A stretch of 64,000 nucleotides of DNA from NCBI RefSeq assembly GCF_042678185.1, contig NZ_JBHUDQ010000003.1; one strand, 5' to 3'. Shown piece by piece: positions 31,985-40,368 of this stretch; the stretch's first letter is position 1; every line of letters starts with the position of its first letter. Position numbers and translations under genes: made by a program. Under the pieces are notes generated by a model. That model had not been told where the DNA came from. It searched no databases and saw only the letters and a list, made by a program, of their open reading frames with translations. The DNA comes from Ramlibacter ginsenosidimutans (lineage in GTDB: Bacteria; Pseudomonadota; Gammaproteobacteria; Burkholderiales; Burkholderiaceae_C).

Positions 31985-33795
31985 GCCGCCGCCTCCACCG
32001 CGGCGGCATCCGCCTGCTGCCGGCGCAGGAAGCGCTTGTCGCGCTCGTAGGGGAACACGTCGTACACGTCGCCGGCGAGGATGCGTTCCTTGCGCGCCTG
32101 CCAGAACGCCGGGTCCAGCAGGTCGGCGTGGTGCTTCATGAAGACGTCGCGCACCGCCGGGTGGCCGAGCAGGAAGGGGCCGAAGGTCTCCGGGAACACG
32201 TCGTGCGGGCCGACCTTGTACCAGACCTCGCCTGAAAGCTCCTCTTCCTCGTTGCGCGGCTCGGGCACCTTGCGGAAGTTGCAGTCGGTGAGGTACTCGA
32301 TCTCGTCGTAGTCGTAGAACACGACCTTGCCGTTGCGCGTGACGCCGAAGTTCTTCCAGAGCATGTCGCCGGGAAAGATGTTGGCGGCCACCAGGTCCTT
32401 GATCGCGTTGCCGTATTCGATCACCGCATGCTCCACCTGCTCCACCGCGCCCGCCTCGAAGGCTTCCTGCAGGTAGATGTTCAGCGGGATCATGCGCCGC
32501 TCGATGTAGAGGTGGCGGATCACGACCTCCTCGTGGCCGTCGCCGTCGCGGTCGCCGATCTCCAGCTGGCTGGGCGCGACGGCACGGAGCTCCGCGATCA
32601 GCGCGTCCTCGAAACGGTCGCGCGCGAAGGCCACGTCGCGGTACTCCAGCGTGTCGGCCATGCGGCCGACGCGATCGTGCTGCTTGACCAGCAGGTACTT
32701 GCCCTGCACCTGTTCGCGCGTGGTGTCCTTCTGCGGCGGGAACCAGTCGCGGATCACCTTGAACACATAGGGGAACGAAGGCAGGTCGAACACCAGCATC
32801 ACCATGCCCTTGATGCCGGGGGCGATGCGGAACCGGTCGCTCGAATGCCGCAGGTGAAAGAGGAAGTCCCGGTAGAACAGGGTCTTGCCCTGCTTGGCCA
32901 GGCCCAGGGCGGTGTAGATCTCCCCGCGCGGCTTGCGCGGCATCAGCGAGCGCAGGAACTGCACGTAGGCCGCCGGGATCTCCATGTCCACCATGAAATA
33001 GGCCCGGGCGAACGAGAACACCATCAGCAGTTCGTCCTCGCCGAACAGCGCGGTGTCGATCACCAGCAGCCCGTTCCTGCCATGCAGGATGGGCAGCGCG
33101 AACGGCAGCTCCGAGAAGCCGTTGATGATCTTGCCGACGACGTAGGCGCCCTTGTTGCGGAAGAACAGGGAGGACAGCACCTGGACCTGGAAGTTGGCGC
33201 GCAGCTTCACGTGCGCCAGGCGCGCTGCGATCGCCTCCAGCACGAAACGCGCGTCGCGCTCCAGGTCCTCGAACGGCGTGTCCAGGCGGAAGTTGTGGAC
33301 GATGCGCACGAGCTCCGCGTGCAGCGTCTCGCGCGTGGGGTAGTAGGAGCGGTAGGTGGGCGTGGCCGCCGGCTCCGCGTTCTCGATGTATTCCGTGCTC
33401 ACCGCCGGCCGCACGAAGATGAAGTCGTTGTGGTAGTAGGTGCGGTGCAGGATGCGCGTCGTGACCGTGTTGAAGAAGGTCTCCGCGAGCTCCGGCTGGT
33501 GGTGGTCGATCAGCAGGCCGATGTAGTGCAGCTTGACCTGGTGCCACACCGCCATGGGCTGCTCGCCCGCCCGGAATTCCTGCTCGAGGCGCTGCACCGC
33601 CTCGCGCACGCGCAGGTCGTAGAACTCGATGCGCTCGCGCTGCGCCCGTTGCTGGCCGTGCCAGTCGGCATTCTCGAAGCGCTGCTTGGCGCGCGCGGAC
33701 TCGCTGCGGAACAGCTGGTAGTGCCGGTTGAAGCCGTCGAGCATCGCCTTGGCGATCTCGAAGGCTTGCGGCGCATCCAGGCGTTCGGGGAACAT
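31981..33795 (-). CDS. aceK: Isocitrate dehydrogenase kinase/phosphatase
   Basis: The 604-residue product is full length for AceK, which phosphorylates and dephosphorylates isocitrate dehydrogenase to divert carbon to the glyoxylate shunt. The ATP-binding segment KGMVMLVFDLPSFPYVFKV, the DMLWKNFGVTRNGKVVFYDYDEIEYL catalytic region (with Asp/Asn residues of the kinase fold) and conserved PWVL-like C-terminus are recognisable. Regulation in the neighbourhood of acetyl-CoA-producing genes fits its role when growing on acids. Confidence 0.96.
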   Translation of the reverse strand: MFPERLDAPQAFEIAKAMLDGFNRHYQLFRSESARAKQRFENADWHGQQRAQRERIEFYDLRVREAVQRLEQEFRAGEQPMAVWHQVKLHYIGLLIDHHQPELAETFFNTVTTRILHRTYYHNDFIFVRPAVSTEYIENAEPAATPTYRSYYPTRETLHAELVRIVHNFRLDTPFEDLERDARFVLEAIAARLAHVKLRANFQVQVLSSLFFRNKGAYVVGKIINGFSELPFALPILHGRNGLLVIDTALFGEDELLMVFSFARAYFMVDMEIPAAYVQFLRSLMPRKPRGEIYTALGLAKQGKTLFYRDFLFHLRHSSDRFRIAPGIKGMVMLVFDLPSFPYVFKVIRDWFPPQKDTTREQVQGKYLLVKQHDRVGRMADTLEYRDVAFARDRFEDALIAELRAVAPSQLEIGDRDGDGHEEVVIRHLYIERRMIPLNIYLQEAFEAGAVEQVEHAVIEYGNAIKDLVAANIFPGDMLWKNFGVTRNGKVVFYDYDEIEYLTDCNFRKVPEPRNEEEELSGEVWYKVGPHDVFPETFGPFLLGHPAVRDVFMKHHADLLDPAFWQARKERILAGDVYDVFPYERDKRFLRRQQADAAAVEAAA

Positions 33796-33798
33796 GGA

Positions 33799-34455
33799 CT
33801 AGCTGTACTTGACGACGATGCCCTCGACCGCCTTGCGGTACACCGGCTCGATCACTTCCGTGTCGTTGACGGTCACGCCGAGGTCGTGCAGGAGGCCGTC
33901 GTGCACGCCGAACGCCCAGCCGTGGACACGAACCTTCTGGCCCTTGGCCCATGCGTCCACCATCACGGTGCTCACCGACAGGTTCACCACCTGCTCCACG
34001 ACGTTCAGGTCGACGAGGGCATCGCCACGGCGCTCCGGCGCGATGTTCTCCAGGATGCCGCGATGGCGATCGCGAACGTCCTGGATGTGGCGGATCCAGT
34101 TGTCGGCCACGCCGATGCGTGCGCCCTGCAGGGCGGCCAGCACGCCGCCGCAGCGGTAGTGGCCGACCACCATGATGTCCTCGACCTTGAGCATGTCCAC
34201 CGCGAACTGCACGGCCGACAGCGCATTGAGGTCCGAGTGCACGATCACGTTGGCAACGTTGCGGTGCACGAACACCTCGCCCGGATCGAGGCCGGTGATC
34301 TGGTTGGCGGGCACGCGGCTGTCGGAACAGCCGATCCACATGAACTTGGGCGCCTGCTGCTTTTCCAGGCCCGAGAAGAAGCCGGGACGCGCGCGCTCCA
34401 TTTCGGCGGCCCAGGCGCGGTTGTGGGCAAAGAGGTCTTGGATGGTCAGGGACAT
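33799..34455 (-). CDS. can: Beta-class carbonic anhydrase
   Basis: The 218-residue enzyme interconverts CO2 and bicarbonate. Zinc ligands Cys43, His99 and Cys102 are in GCSDSRVP and VVGHYRCGG, with the Asp45-Arg47 dyad. The length and layout match Escherichia coli Can. It lies 3 bp upstream of aceK and 47 bp downstream of isovaleryl-CoA dehydrogenase in the same direction. Bicarbonate supply would suit biotin-dependent carboxylation of methylcrotonyl-CoA in leucine breakdown, but that enzyme is not in this window. Confidence 0.95.
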   Translation of the reverse strand: MSLTIQDLFAHNRAWAAEMERARPGFFSGLEKQQAPKFMWIGCSDSRVPANQITGLDPGEVFVHRNVANVIVHSDLNALSAVQFAVDMLKVEDIMVVGHYRCGGVLAALQGARIGVADNWIRHIQDVRDRHRGILENIAPERRGDALVDLNVVEQVVNLSVSTVMVDAWAKGQKVRVHGWAFGVHDGLLHDLGVTVNDTEVIEPVYRKAVEGIVVKYS

Positions 34456-34502
34456 GGGGAGATTCTCCGCGTTGCGATACGCTGCACGTGGGTCACCGAA
34501 CC

Positions 34503-35684
34503 TTACATGGTTTCGGCGAACAGTTCCCGCCCGATCAGCATGCGCCGCACTTCGCTCGTGCCCGCGCCGATTTCGTACAGCTTCGCGTCGCGCCACAGGC
34601 GTCCGAGCGGGTAGTCGTTGATGTAGCCGTTGCCGCCGTGGATCTGGACGCCCTCGCCGGCCATCCAGGTCGCCTTCTCGGCGCAGTAGAGGATCACCGA
34701 GGCGCAGTCCTTGCGCACCTGGCGCACGTGCTCGGCGCCGAGCAGGTCCAGGTTCTTGCCGACGGTGTAGCAGAAGGCGCGCGCGGCCTGCAGCACCGTG
34801 TACATGTCGGCGACCTTGCCCTGGATGAGCTGGAACTCGCCGATGCTCTGGCCGAACTGCTTGCGGTCGTGGATGTAGGGGATCACGTTGTCCATCACGG
34901 CCTGCATGATCCCGATGGGGCCCGCGGCGAGCACGGCGCGCTCGTAGTCGAGGCCGCTCATGAGCACCTTGGCGCCGCCGTTCACGGCGCCGAGGATGTT
35001 GGCCGCGGGGACCTCGACATCCTTGAACACCAGCTCGCCGGTGTGGCTGCCGCGCATGCCCAGCTTGTCGAGCTTCTGCGCGACGGAAAAGCCCTTCATG
35101 CCCTTCTCGACCAGGAATGCCGTCACGCCGCGCGCACCGAGCTCCGGCTCGGTCTTGGCGTAGACCACCAGCGTGTCGGCATCGGGGCCGTTGGTGATCC
35201 ACATCTTGCTGCCATTGAGGACGTAGTAGCCGCCCTTCTCCTCGGCGCGCAGCTTCATCGAGATCACGTCGCTGCCCGCGCCCGGCTCGCTCATGGCGAG
35301 CGCACCGACGTGCTCGCCCGAGATGAGTTTCGGGAGGTACTTCTTCTTCTGCGCGTCGCTGCCGTTGCGCTTGATCTGGTTCACGCACAGGTTGCTGTGC
35401 GCGCCGTACGAGAGCCCCACGGAGGCGGAGGCGCGCGAGATTTCCTCCATCGCCAGCATGTGCGCGAGGTAGCCCATGTTGGCGCCGCCGTACTCCTCCG
35501 GCACGGTGATGCCGAGCACGCCGATCTCGCCCATCTTGCGCCACAGGTCCATCGGGAACTGGTCGCTGCGGTCGATCTCCGCGGCGCGCGGTGCGATCTC
35601 GCTCTGCGCGAAGGCGTGCACGGTGTCGCGCAGCGCCTCGAGGTCTTCGCCGAGGCCGAAGTTGAGGCCGGGGAGTTGCTGCAT
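34503..35684 (-). CDS. Isovaleryl-CoA dehydrogenase
   Basis: The 393-residue acyl-CoA dehydrogenase has the isovaleryl-CoA-specific placement of the catalytic base, Glu248 in SGLDYERAVLAAG, while the usual C-terminal position has Gly-Ala (IGAGTSEV). Other motifs: AMSEPGAGSDV and WITNGPDAD. It performs the first committed step of leucine degradation after transamination. The nearby LiuR-like regulator and operator support assignment as liuA. Confidence 0.95.
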   Translation of the reverse strand: MQQLPGLNFGLGEDLEALRDTVHAFAQSEIAPRAAEIDRSDQFPMDLWRKMGEIGVLGITVPEEYGGANMGYLAHMLAMEEISRASASVGLSYGAHSNLCVNQIKRNGSDAQKKKYLPKLISGEHVGALAMSEPGAGSDVISMKLRAEEKGGYYVLNGSKMWITNGPDADTLVVYAKTEPELGARGVTAFLVEKGMKGFSVAQKLDKLGMRGSHTGELVFKDVEVPAANILGAVNGGAKVLMSGLDYERAVLAAGPIGIMQAVMDNVIPYIHDRKQFGQSIGEFQLIQGKVADMYTVLQAARAFCYTVGKNLDLLGAEHVRQVRKDCASVILYCAEKATWMAGEGVQIHGGNGYINDYPLGRLWRDAKLYEIGAGTSEVRRMLIGRELFAETM

Positions 35685-35749
35685 GCTGTTCTCCTATTCA
35701 GTTCTCAATCTGAAAAGCGCCCGCGGCGCACGCAAGCCAAGGGCCGAGC

Positions 35750-35835
35750 CGTGTGCCGCCGCGGATCCGGCTTTGCCGGGCCGCTGGTGGCGCCCCCTTG
35801 AGGGGGAGGCGCCGCAGGCGCTTCGGGGGTGGGCC
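35750..35835. repeat. Extragenic GC-rich repeat between IVD and thioesterase genes
   Basis: The sequence GGCGCCCCCTTGAGGGGGAGG followed by CGCCGCAGGCGCTTCGGGGG contains two short palindromes, and a CCGGCTTTGCCGG hairpin sits just before them. Similar elements are frequent between genes in Comamonadaceae (recollection). Nothing else is seen in this ~155-bp gap. Confidence 0.7.
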
Positions 35836-35841
35836 ATCATT

Positions 35842-36303
35842 TCAATGCCGGATGTTCTCTCGGCCGGTGATGGTCATGAGCGTGGCGGTCATGCTGGCGA
35901 TCAGCTTCTCGCGCCCGTTGTCGATCGCGAAGGCGCGGCCTTCGGCCACCGTGATGGTGCGTCCCGGCTTGAGCACCAGGCCGTGCATGCGGAAGCGCTG
36001 GCCCTGCGCGGGGGCGAGCAGGTTGATCTTGTACTCGATGGTGAGCACGCCCGCGTCGGCGGGCATCAGGGTTGATGCCGCGTAGCCGCAGGCCGAGTCC
36101 AGGGCCGCCGCGACCATGCCGGCGTGCAGGAAACCGTGCTGCTGCGTGAGCCCCTGCTGCCAGGCCAGCTCGATCGCGGCGCGGCCGGGCTCGAGTTCGG
36201 CGAGCGTGGCGCCCAGCGTCTGCATGGCGCCCTGCTTCGCGAAGCTGGCGCGCACGCGTTCGGCGAAGTCCGGGTCCTGCGGTTCGAAGCGGGAAGCGTC
36301 CAT
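35842..36303 (-). CDS. PaaI-type hotdog thioesterase
   Basis: The 153-residue product has a single hotdog fold with GFLHAGMVAAALDSACGYAA (active-site HG-loop and helix), IEYKINLLAPAQG, and a C-terminal IASMTATLM strand. It should hydrolyse an acyl-CoA. Its ATG is 11 bp downstream of a perfect 26-bp palindrome that overlaps the likely -10 (TATAGT, 36337-36342), so it is probably under LiuR repression. Confidence 0.92.
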   Translation of the reverse strand: MDASRFEPQDPDFAERVRASFAKQGAMQTLGATLAELEPGRAAIELAWQQGLTQQHGFLHAGMVAAALDSACGYAASTLMPADAGVLTIEYKINLLAPAQGQRFRMHGLVLKPGRTITVAEGRAFAIDNGREKLIASMTATLMTITGRENIRH

Positions 36304-36313
36304 GGCGGGCCGA

Positions 36314-36339
36314 AGTTGACGTTTACGTAAACGTCAACT
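36314..36339. promoter_or_regulatory. Palindromic operator, probable LiuR site 1
   Basis: A perfect 26-bp palindrome, AGTTGACGTTTAC on one half and its exact complement on the other. It lies between the regulator gene stop and the thioesterase start and overlaps a TATAGT -10-like hexamer at 36337-36342. A bound repressor would block this promoter. Confidence 0.85.
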
Positions 36340-36350
36340 ATACACGCGAG

Positions 36351-36764
36351 TCAGGCGATCTTCTTTTCCAGGCGCGAAAGCAGGGTCCGCGCCTCGCGTT
36401 CGTGCGTGCGCACCTCGTCGAGGTTGGCCTGCAGCTCCTTCATCTGCTCTTCCAGCTGGGCGCGGTGCTGCGCGAGGATGGCAAGGAACTTGCGCAGCTG
36501 CGGCCCGGTGTCGCGCGGGCTGTCGTACATGTCGATGATGTCCCGGGCCTCGGTCAGCGAAAGGCCCAGCCGTTTCGCGCGCAGCGTCAGCTTCAGCCGC
36601 GCGCGGTCGCGCGGGCTGTAGATGCGGTTGCGCCCGCCCGGCCCCGAGCGCTGGGGCTGCAGCAGTCCCATGTCCTCGTAGAAGCGGATCGCGCGCGTCG
36701 TCAGGTCGAATTCCCGAGCGAGGTCGCTGATCGTGTAGGTGGTCTGGGATTGCGGGGCGGCCAT
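36351..36764 (-). CDS. liuR: MerR-family regulator, LiuR-like
   Basis: The 137-residue product has a MerR N-terminal winged helix: TYTISDLAREFDLTTRAIRF with YEDMGLLQPQRSG, then RARLKLTLRAKRLGLSLTEARDIID. It ends in a coiled coil (about 90-137) without metal-binding Cys. This is the pattern of LiuR, which controls branched-chain amino acid and fatty acid catabolic genes in proteobacteria. Matching palindromes flank the gene on both sides. Ligand (acyl-CoA) binding is inferred. Confidence 0.88.
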   Translation of the reverse strand: MAAPQSQTTYTISDLAREFDLTTRAIRFYEDMGLLQPQRSGPGGRNRIYSPRDRARLKLTLRAKRLGLSLTEARDIIDMYDSPRDTGPQLRKFLAILAQHRAQLEEQMKELQANLDEVRTHEREARTLLSRLEKKIA

Positions 36765-36823
36765 GGTTTTGAACGACGGGGACAGCGGCCCGCATCCGGG
36801 CTGCCTACAATGGCCGATTACAT

Positions 36824-36845
36824 CTGACGTTTACGTCAACGTCAA
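36824..36845. promoter_or_regulatory. Near-palindromic operator, probable LiuR site 2
   Basis: CTGACGTTTACGTCAACGTCA matches the core of site 1 (TTGACGTTTACGTAAACGTCAA) with two differences. It lies between the divergent regulator gene and the metallo-hydrolase gene, 13 bp before the latter's ATG and downstream of a TACAAT at 36806-36811. It suggests autoregulation and control of the hydrolase. Confidence 0.8.
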
Positions 36846-36858
36846 TCGGCCCACGCCC

Positions 36859-37929
36859 ATGAACCTCCTCGAACAAGAACTGCAGTACCCGCTGGGCGAC
36901 ACGCTGCCCGCGCCCGGCGCCAGCCTGGAACTCGCGCCCGGCGTGCGCTGGATCCGCATGGGCCTGCCCTTCGCGCTGGACCACATCAACCTCTGGCTGC
37001 TGCGCGACCGGCTGGACGGCCGCGAAGGCTGGACCGTGGTGGACTGCTGCATTTCGCACGACGCCTCCAAGGCGCAGTGGGAACAGGTGTTCGCCAACGA
37101 GCTCGGCGGCCTGCCCGTGCTGCGCGTGATCGCCACGCACATGCACCCGGACCACATCGGCCTGGCGCACTGGATCTGCGAGCGCTGGAGCACGCCCGAC
37201 CACGAGTGCCGCCTGTGGATCAGCGCCACCGACTACCACGCGGCGCGCCTCGCCTCGCAGAGCACCACCGCTTTCGGCGGTGAAGGGGCCGCGCGGTTCT
37301 TCGCGGCGCACGGCATGACGGACGCCGAGGCGCTGGAGAAGATCCGCGGCCGCGCGAACTACTTTCCGAGCCTGGTGCCCGCCCTGCCTGCGCGCTACCG
37401 GCGCATGCAGGATGGCGACCTGCTCGCCATCGGCGGCCGCAGCTGGCGCTGCATCAGCGGCTACGGCCACGCGCCGGAGCACATTGCGCTGTACTGCGAG
37501 GACGTCGACGTCCTCATCAGCGGCGACATGGTGCTGCCGCGCATCTCCACCAACGTGAGCGTGTACGAGATGGAGCCGGAGGCGAACTCGCTGGCGCTGT
37601 TCCTCAGCTCCATCGACAAGTTCCGGCCGCTGCCGGAGGGCACGTTGGTGCTGCCTTCGCACGGCAAGCCCTTCCGCGGGCTGCATGCGCGCATACGCCA
37701 GCTGCACGAACACCACCGCGAGCGGCTGGACGAAGTGATGACGGCGAGCCGGGAGCAGCCGGTGTCGGCCTGGGACGTGCTGCCCATCCTGTTCAAGCGC
37801 AAGCTGGACCTGCACCAGACCACCTTCGCGATGGGGGAGTCGGTGGCGCACCTGCATGCGCTGTGGCATGGCGGGAAGATGCGGCGCCTGCAGGACGCGC
37901 AGGGCGTCTGGCGGTTCGCGCCGGTGTGA
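36859..37929 (+). CDS. MBL-fold metallo-hydrolase
   Basis: The 356-residue product is a metallo-beta-lactamase-fold hydrolase with the metal motif ATHMHPDHIG (His94, His96, Asp98, His99), a further His in GYGHAPEH, Asp in LISGDMVLPRI and His in PSHGKP. The ~100-residue C-terminal helical extension is like that of the LACTB2-type/winged-helix members. The operator at its start places it in the LiuR regulon; the family includes thioesterase-like enzymes, so an acyl-CoA or acylated substrate is plausible. ATG 36859 chosen because the sequence upstream contains the operator. Confidence 0.9.
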   Translation: MNLLEQELQYPLGDTLPAPGASLELAPGVRWIRMGLPFALDHINLWLLRDRLDGREGWTVVDCCISHDASKAQWEQVFANELGGLPVLRVIATHMHPDHIGLAHWICERWSTPDHECRLWISATDYHAARLASQSTTAFGGEGAARFFAAHGMTDAEALEKIRGRANYFPSLVPALPARYRRMQDGDLLAIGGRSWRCISGYGHAPEHIALYCEDVDVLISGDMVLPRISTNVSVYEMEPEANSLALFLSSIDKFRPLPEGTLVLPSHGKPFRGLHARIRQLHEHHRERLDEVMTASREQPVSAWDVLPILFKRKLDLHQTTFAMGESVAHLHALWHGGKMRRLQDAQGVWRFAPV

Positions 37930-37930
37930 G

Positions 37931-37953
37931 GAGCTGGGGTTCGACCCCAGCTC
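37931..37953. terminator. Hairpin between convergent genes
   Basis: GAGCTGGGGT-TCG-ACCCCAGCTC forms a perfect 10-bp stem. It lies directly after the metallo-hydrolase stop and includes the last codon of the convergent peptidase gene. No U-tract follows, so it may act as a transcript barrier rather than a classic intrinsic terminator. Confidence 0.65.
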
Positions 37954-38863
37954 ACGACCAGACCGGCAGCGCCTCGTCCTTCAACTGCCCGCGCAGCTCG
38001 GAGTAGTTCGGCACCACGGTCTTCACCGTTTCCCAGAAACGCGGGCTGTGGTCCATCACGCGCAGGTGGCTCAGTTCGTGGGCGACCACGTAGTCGATCA
38101 CGGGCAGGCGGAAGTGGACCAGCCGCCAGTTCAGGCGGATCGAACCGTCGGTGCGCGCGGTGCCCCACAGCGTGCCGGCGCTGCTGAGGCTGAGCTTGCG
38201 CCACTGCACGTTCAGGCGCGGCGCATAGTGGTTCAGGCGTTCGACGAACAGGGCCTTGGCCTGCCGCATCAACCAGGCCTGCACGGAGTCGCGGATCTGC
38301 GCTTCGTTCGCGGTGTGCGGCAGGCCGATGTGCAGCGTCTGGCGCGCGACGCCGGGCAACGTGCTGCTGTCGGTGTGCAGCACGCCGCCCGACTCGCGGA
38401 AGTCGTGCCGCGGGTCCAGCACCAAAATCACCGGCTCGCCGAGATACGGAAAGCTCGCGCCGTCGCGCCAGGTGATGCGGGCGGTTTCCAGCCGCTCCTG
38501 CCGCTCGCGCGCGGCCTCCAGCTTGTTGACGATCCAGCGCGACTTGGCGCGCAGCGCCTGCTCCACCTCGTACAGCGGCACCCAACGCGGCGCGCTGACG
38601 ACCAGCCCCTCGGGGCCGACGGCGAAGCCGATGTTCTTGCGGCGGGCGCGGCGGAATTCGTACGCCACCAGCACCTCGCCCAGGCGCGCCTCGCGGTTGG
38701 CGTCGGGATGGCGGAAGGCCTGCGGTGCCAGCAGTCCGGCGAGCGGCTCGCCGGGCGAGGGCTCGACGTCCTGCGTGAGGACGGTCGGCGCGGGCCTTAC
38801 CGCGATGGGGGCCGGCCTCGCTTCGTCGAACAGATCGAGGAGAAGCTGGAACGGCGACTGCAT
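37952..38863 (-). CDS. YgjP-like zinc metallopeptidase (DUF45)
   Basis: The 303-residue product has an N-terminal Pro-rich segment (about 1-60), then the YgjP/DUF45 domain: RRKNIGFAVGPEGLVVSAP, LSLSSAGTLWGTART and the zinc motif VVAHELSHLRVMDHSPRFW with a third ligand downstream. Family members are thought to be proteases, with unknown substrate. The codirectional plsC gene starts 41 bp upstream. Confidence 0.92.
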   Translation of the reverse strand: MQSPFQLLLDLFDEARPAPIAVRPAPTVLTQDVEPSPGEPLAGLLAPQAFRHPDANREARLGEVLVAYEFRRARRKNIGFAVGPEGLVVSAPRWVPLYEVEQALRAKSRWIVNKLEAARERQERLETARITWRDGASFPYLGEPVILVLDPRHDFRESGGVLHTDSSTLPGVARQTLHIGLPHTANEAQIRDSVQAWLMRQAKALFVERLNHYAPRLNVQWRKLSLSSAGTLWGTARTDGSIRLNWRLVHFRLPVIDYVVAHELSHLRVMDHSPRFWETVKTVVPNYSELRGQLKDEALPVWS

Positions 38864-38904
38864 GGGCCGCGATTCTAAAGGCGCGCGGCGCGCCTCGCCA
38901 GCAC

Positions 38905-39669
38905 TCAGGCTTTCGCCGTTTGCCGCTTTGCTTCGTGCGCGTAGGCCTCGGGGTCGATGCGGCGCATCTCCGCCTCGATCCAGGCCTCGACCTCGCGCAT
39001 CAATTCGTCGGCCGACCGTCCTTCGCTCGAAATCGGCTTGCCGATGGAAATGCGCACGGTGCCGGGATGCTTCACGAAGGCCTTGCGCGGCCACTCGCGC
39101 GCCGTGGCCACGGCGATCGGGATGACGGGCGCGCCGGTCGCGACGGCGAGCCGCGTGCCGCCGGACTTGTACGTTCCCGCCTGGCCGCGCGGGATGCGCG
39201 TTCCTTCGGGGAACATGATGACCCACACGCCTTGCGCCAGCAGGCGCTTGCCCTGCGCCACGACCTTGTTGAAGGCCTGCGCGCGCTGGCTGCGGTCGAT
39301 GTGCACCATGTCCAGCCGGCCGATCGCCCAGCCGAAGAAGGGGATGTAGAGCAACTCCTTCTTGAACACGAAGGCGAGCGGGTGCGGCATCAGCACGGGC
39401 AGCAGGAAGGTCTCCAGCGTGGACTGGTGCTTCACCAGCAGGATGCCCGGGCTGGTCTCGCCTTGCGGCAGGTTCTCCATGCCCTCGACGCGCCAATCGA
39501 CGCCGCACAGGAAGCGCAGGCTCACCATCACGTGGCGCAGCCAGGCCTGGGCGAGGCCGTACAGCGTGACCGGCTTGGCGAAAGGCGCGCTGAAGACGAT
39601 CGCGAGCGCGTACGGGATGACCGTGATGAGCATCCAGATGGCGTGCAGGACGGAACGCAGGAAGGCCAT
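38905..39669 (-). CDS. plsC: 1-acyl-sn-glycerol-3-phosphate acyltransferase
   Basis: The 254-residue membrane enzyme makes phosphatidate. After an N-terminal membrane helix it has the acceptor/catalytic motif KHQSTLETF (H-X4-E instead of the usual D, as in some PlsC), the lysophosphatidate-binding FPEGTRIPRG and a VIPIAV strand. Position next to gmhB is common in betaproteobacteria. Confidence 0.93.
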   Translation of the reverse strand: MAFLRSVLHAIWMLITVIPYALAIVFSAPFAKPVTLYGLAQAWLRHVMVSLRFLCGVDWRVEGMENLPQGETSPGILLVKHQSTLETFLLPVLMPHPLAFVFKKELLYIPFFGWAIGRLDMVHIDRSQRAQAFNKVVAQGKRLLAQGVWVIMFPEGTRIPRGQAGTYKSGGTRLAVATGAPVIPIAVATAREWPRKAFVKHPGTVRISIGKPISSEGRSADELMREVEAWIEAEMRRIDPEAYAHEAKRQTAKA

Positions 39670-39678
39670 GCAGCGTCC

Positions 39679-40278
39679 TCAGGCGGGTGCGTCGGCGGAC
39701 GGGGGCTGGACCTGCCCCGGACGCGGCGCCGGTGCCCGCGCGATCAGCCAGTCGACGAAGGCAGCGAGGTCGCGGTGCACGCGGGTGCCGGCCGGATAGC
39801 CTTCCGGCAAAGGCTGCTCGCCCAGGCCGGCGGCCTTGCCGGTCAGCACCAGGTGCGGCTGGCAGCCCACGCTGGCGCCCGCCTGCAGGTCGCGTGGCGT
39901 GTCGCCCACCACGTGCGTGGTGTGCAGGTCGACGCCGAAGCGCTCGCCGATCTGCTCGAACAGGCCCGGCAGCGGCTTGCGGCACTGGCAGCCCTCGTCC
40001 GGGCTGTGCGGGCAATAGAAGATCGCGTCGATACGGCCGCCGTACGCGGACAGCGCCTTGTGCATCTTCGCGTGGATCGCATTGAGCGAGGCGACATCGA
40101 ACAGCCCGCGGCCGAGGCCCGACTGGTTGCTCGCCACCGCGACGTGCCAACCCGCGTGGTTCAGCCTCGCGATGGCCTCGAGGGCCCCGGGCAGCGGCTG
40201 CCACTCCTCCGGCGTCTTGATGTATTCGTCGCTGTCGGCGTTGATGGTGCCGTCGCGGTCCAGGATCACGAGTTTCAT
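39679..40278 (-). CDS. gmhB: D-glycero-beta-D-manno-heptose 1,7-bisphosphate 7-phosphatase
   Basis: The 199-residue HAD phosphatase removes the 7-phosphate in ADP-heptose synthesis for lipopolysaccharide. It has VILDRDGTINADSDEYI (nucleophile and acid Asp), VASNQSGLGRGLF, the zinc loop CPHSPDEGCQCRKP with Cys/His ligands and VGDTPRDLQAG. It lies 9 bp upstream of plsC. Confidence 0.95.
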   Translation of the reverse strand: MKLVILDRDGTINADSDEYIKTPEEWQPLPGALEAIARLNHAGWHVAVASNQSGLGRGLFDVASLNAIHAKMHKALSAYGGRIDAIFYCPHSPDEGCQCRKPLPGLFEQIGERFGVDLHTTHVVGDTPRDLQAGASVGCQPHLVLTGKAAGLGEQPLPEGYPAGTRVHRDLAAFVDWLIARAPAPRPGQVQPPSADAPA

Positions 40279-40368
40279 GGGCGGCCTCCCGCCGGCTGGC
40301 CCAAGCGCAGGCCGACGCGCTCGACGAACGAGGGGGATATGAAGTGCGGAAGGTGCGGGCGCATGCGG

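Noticed and set aside
31187..34339. 1050-codon minus-strand ORF that ends in the real hydrolase
   Set aside because: Only the last 265 codons are real. The upstream part is aceK and carbonic anhydrase read in the wrong frame.
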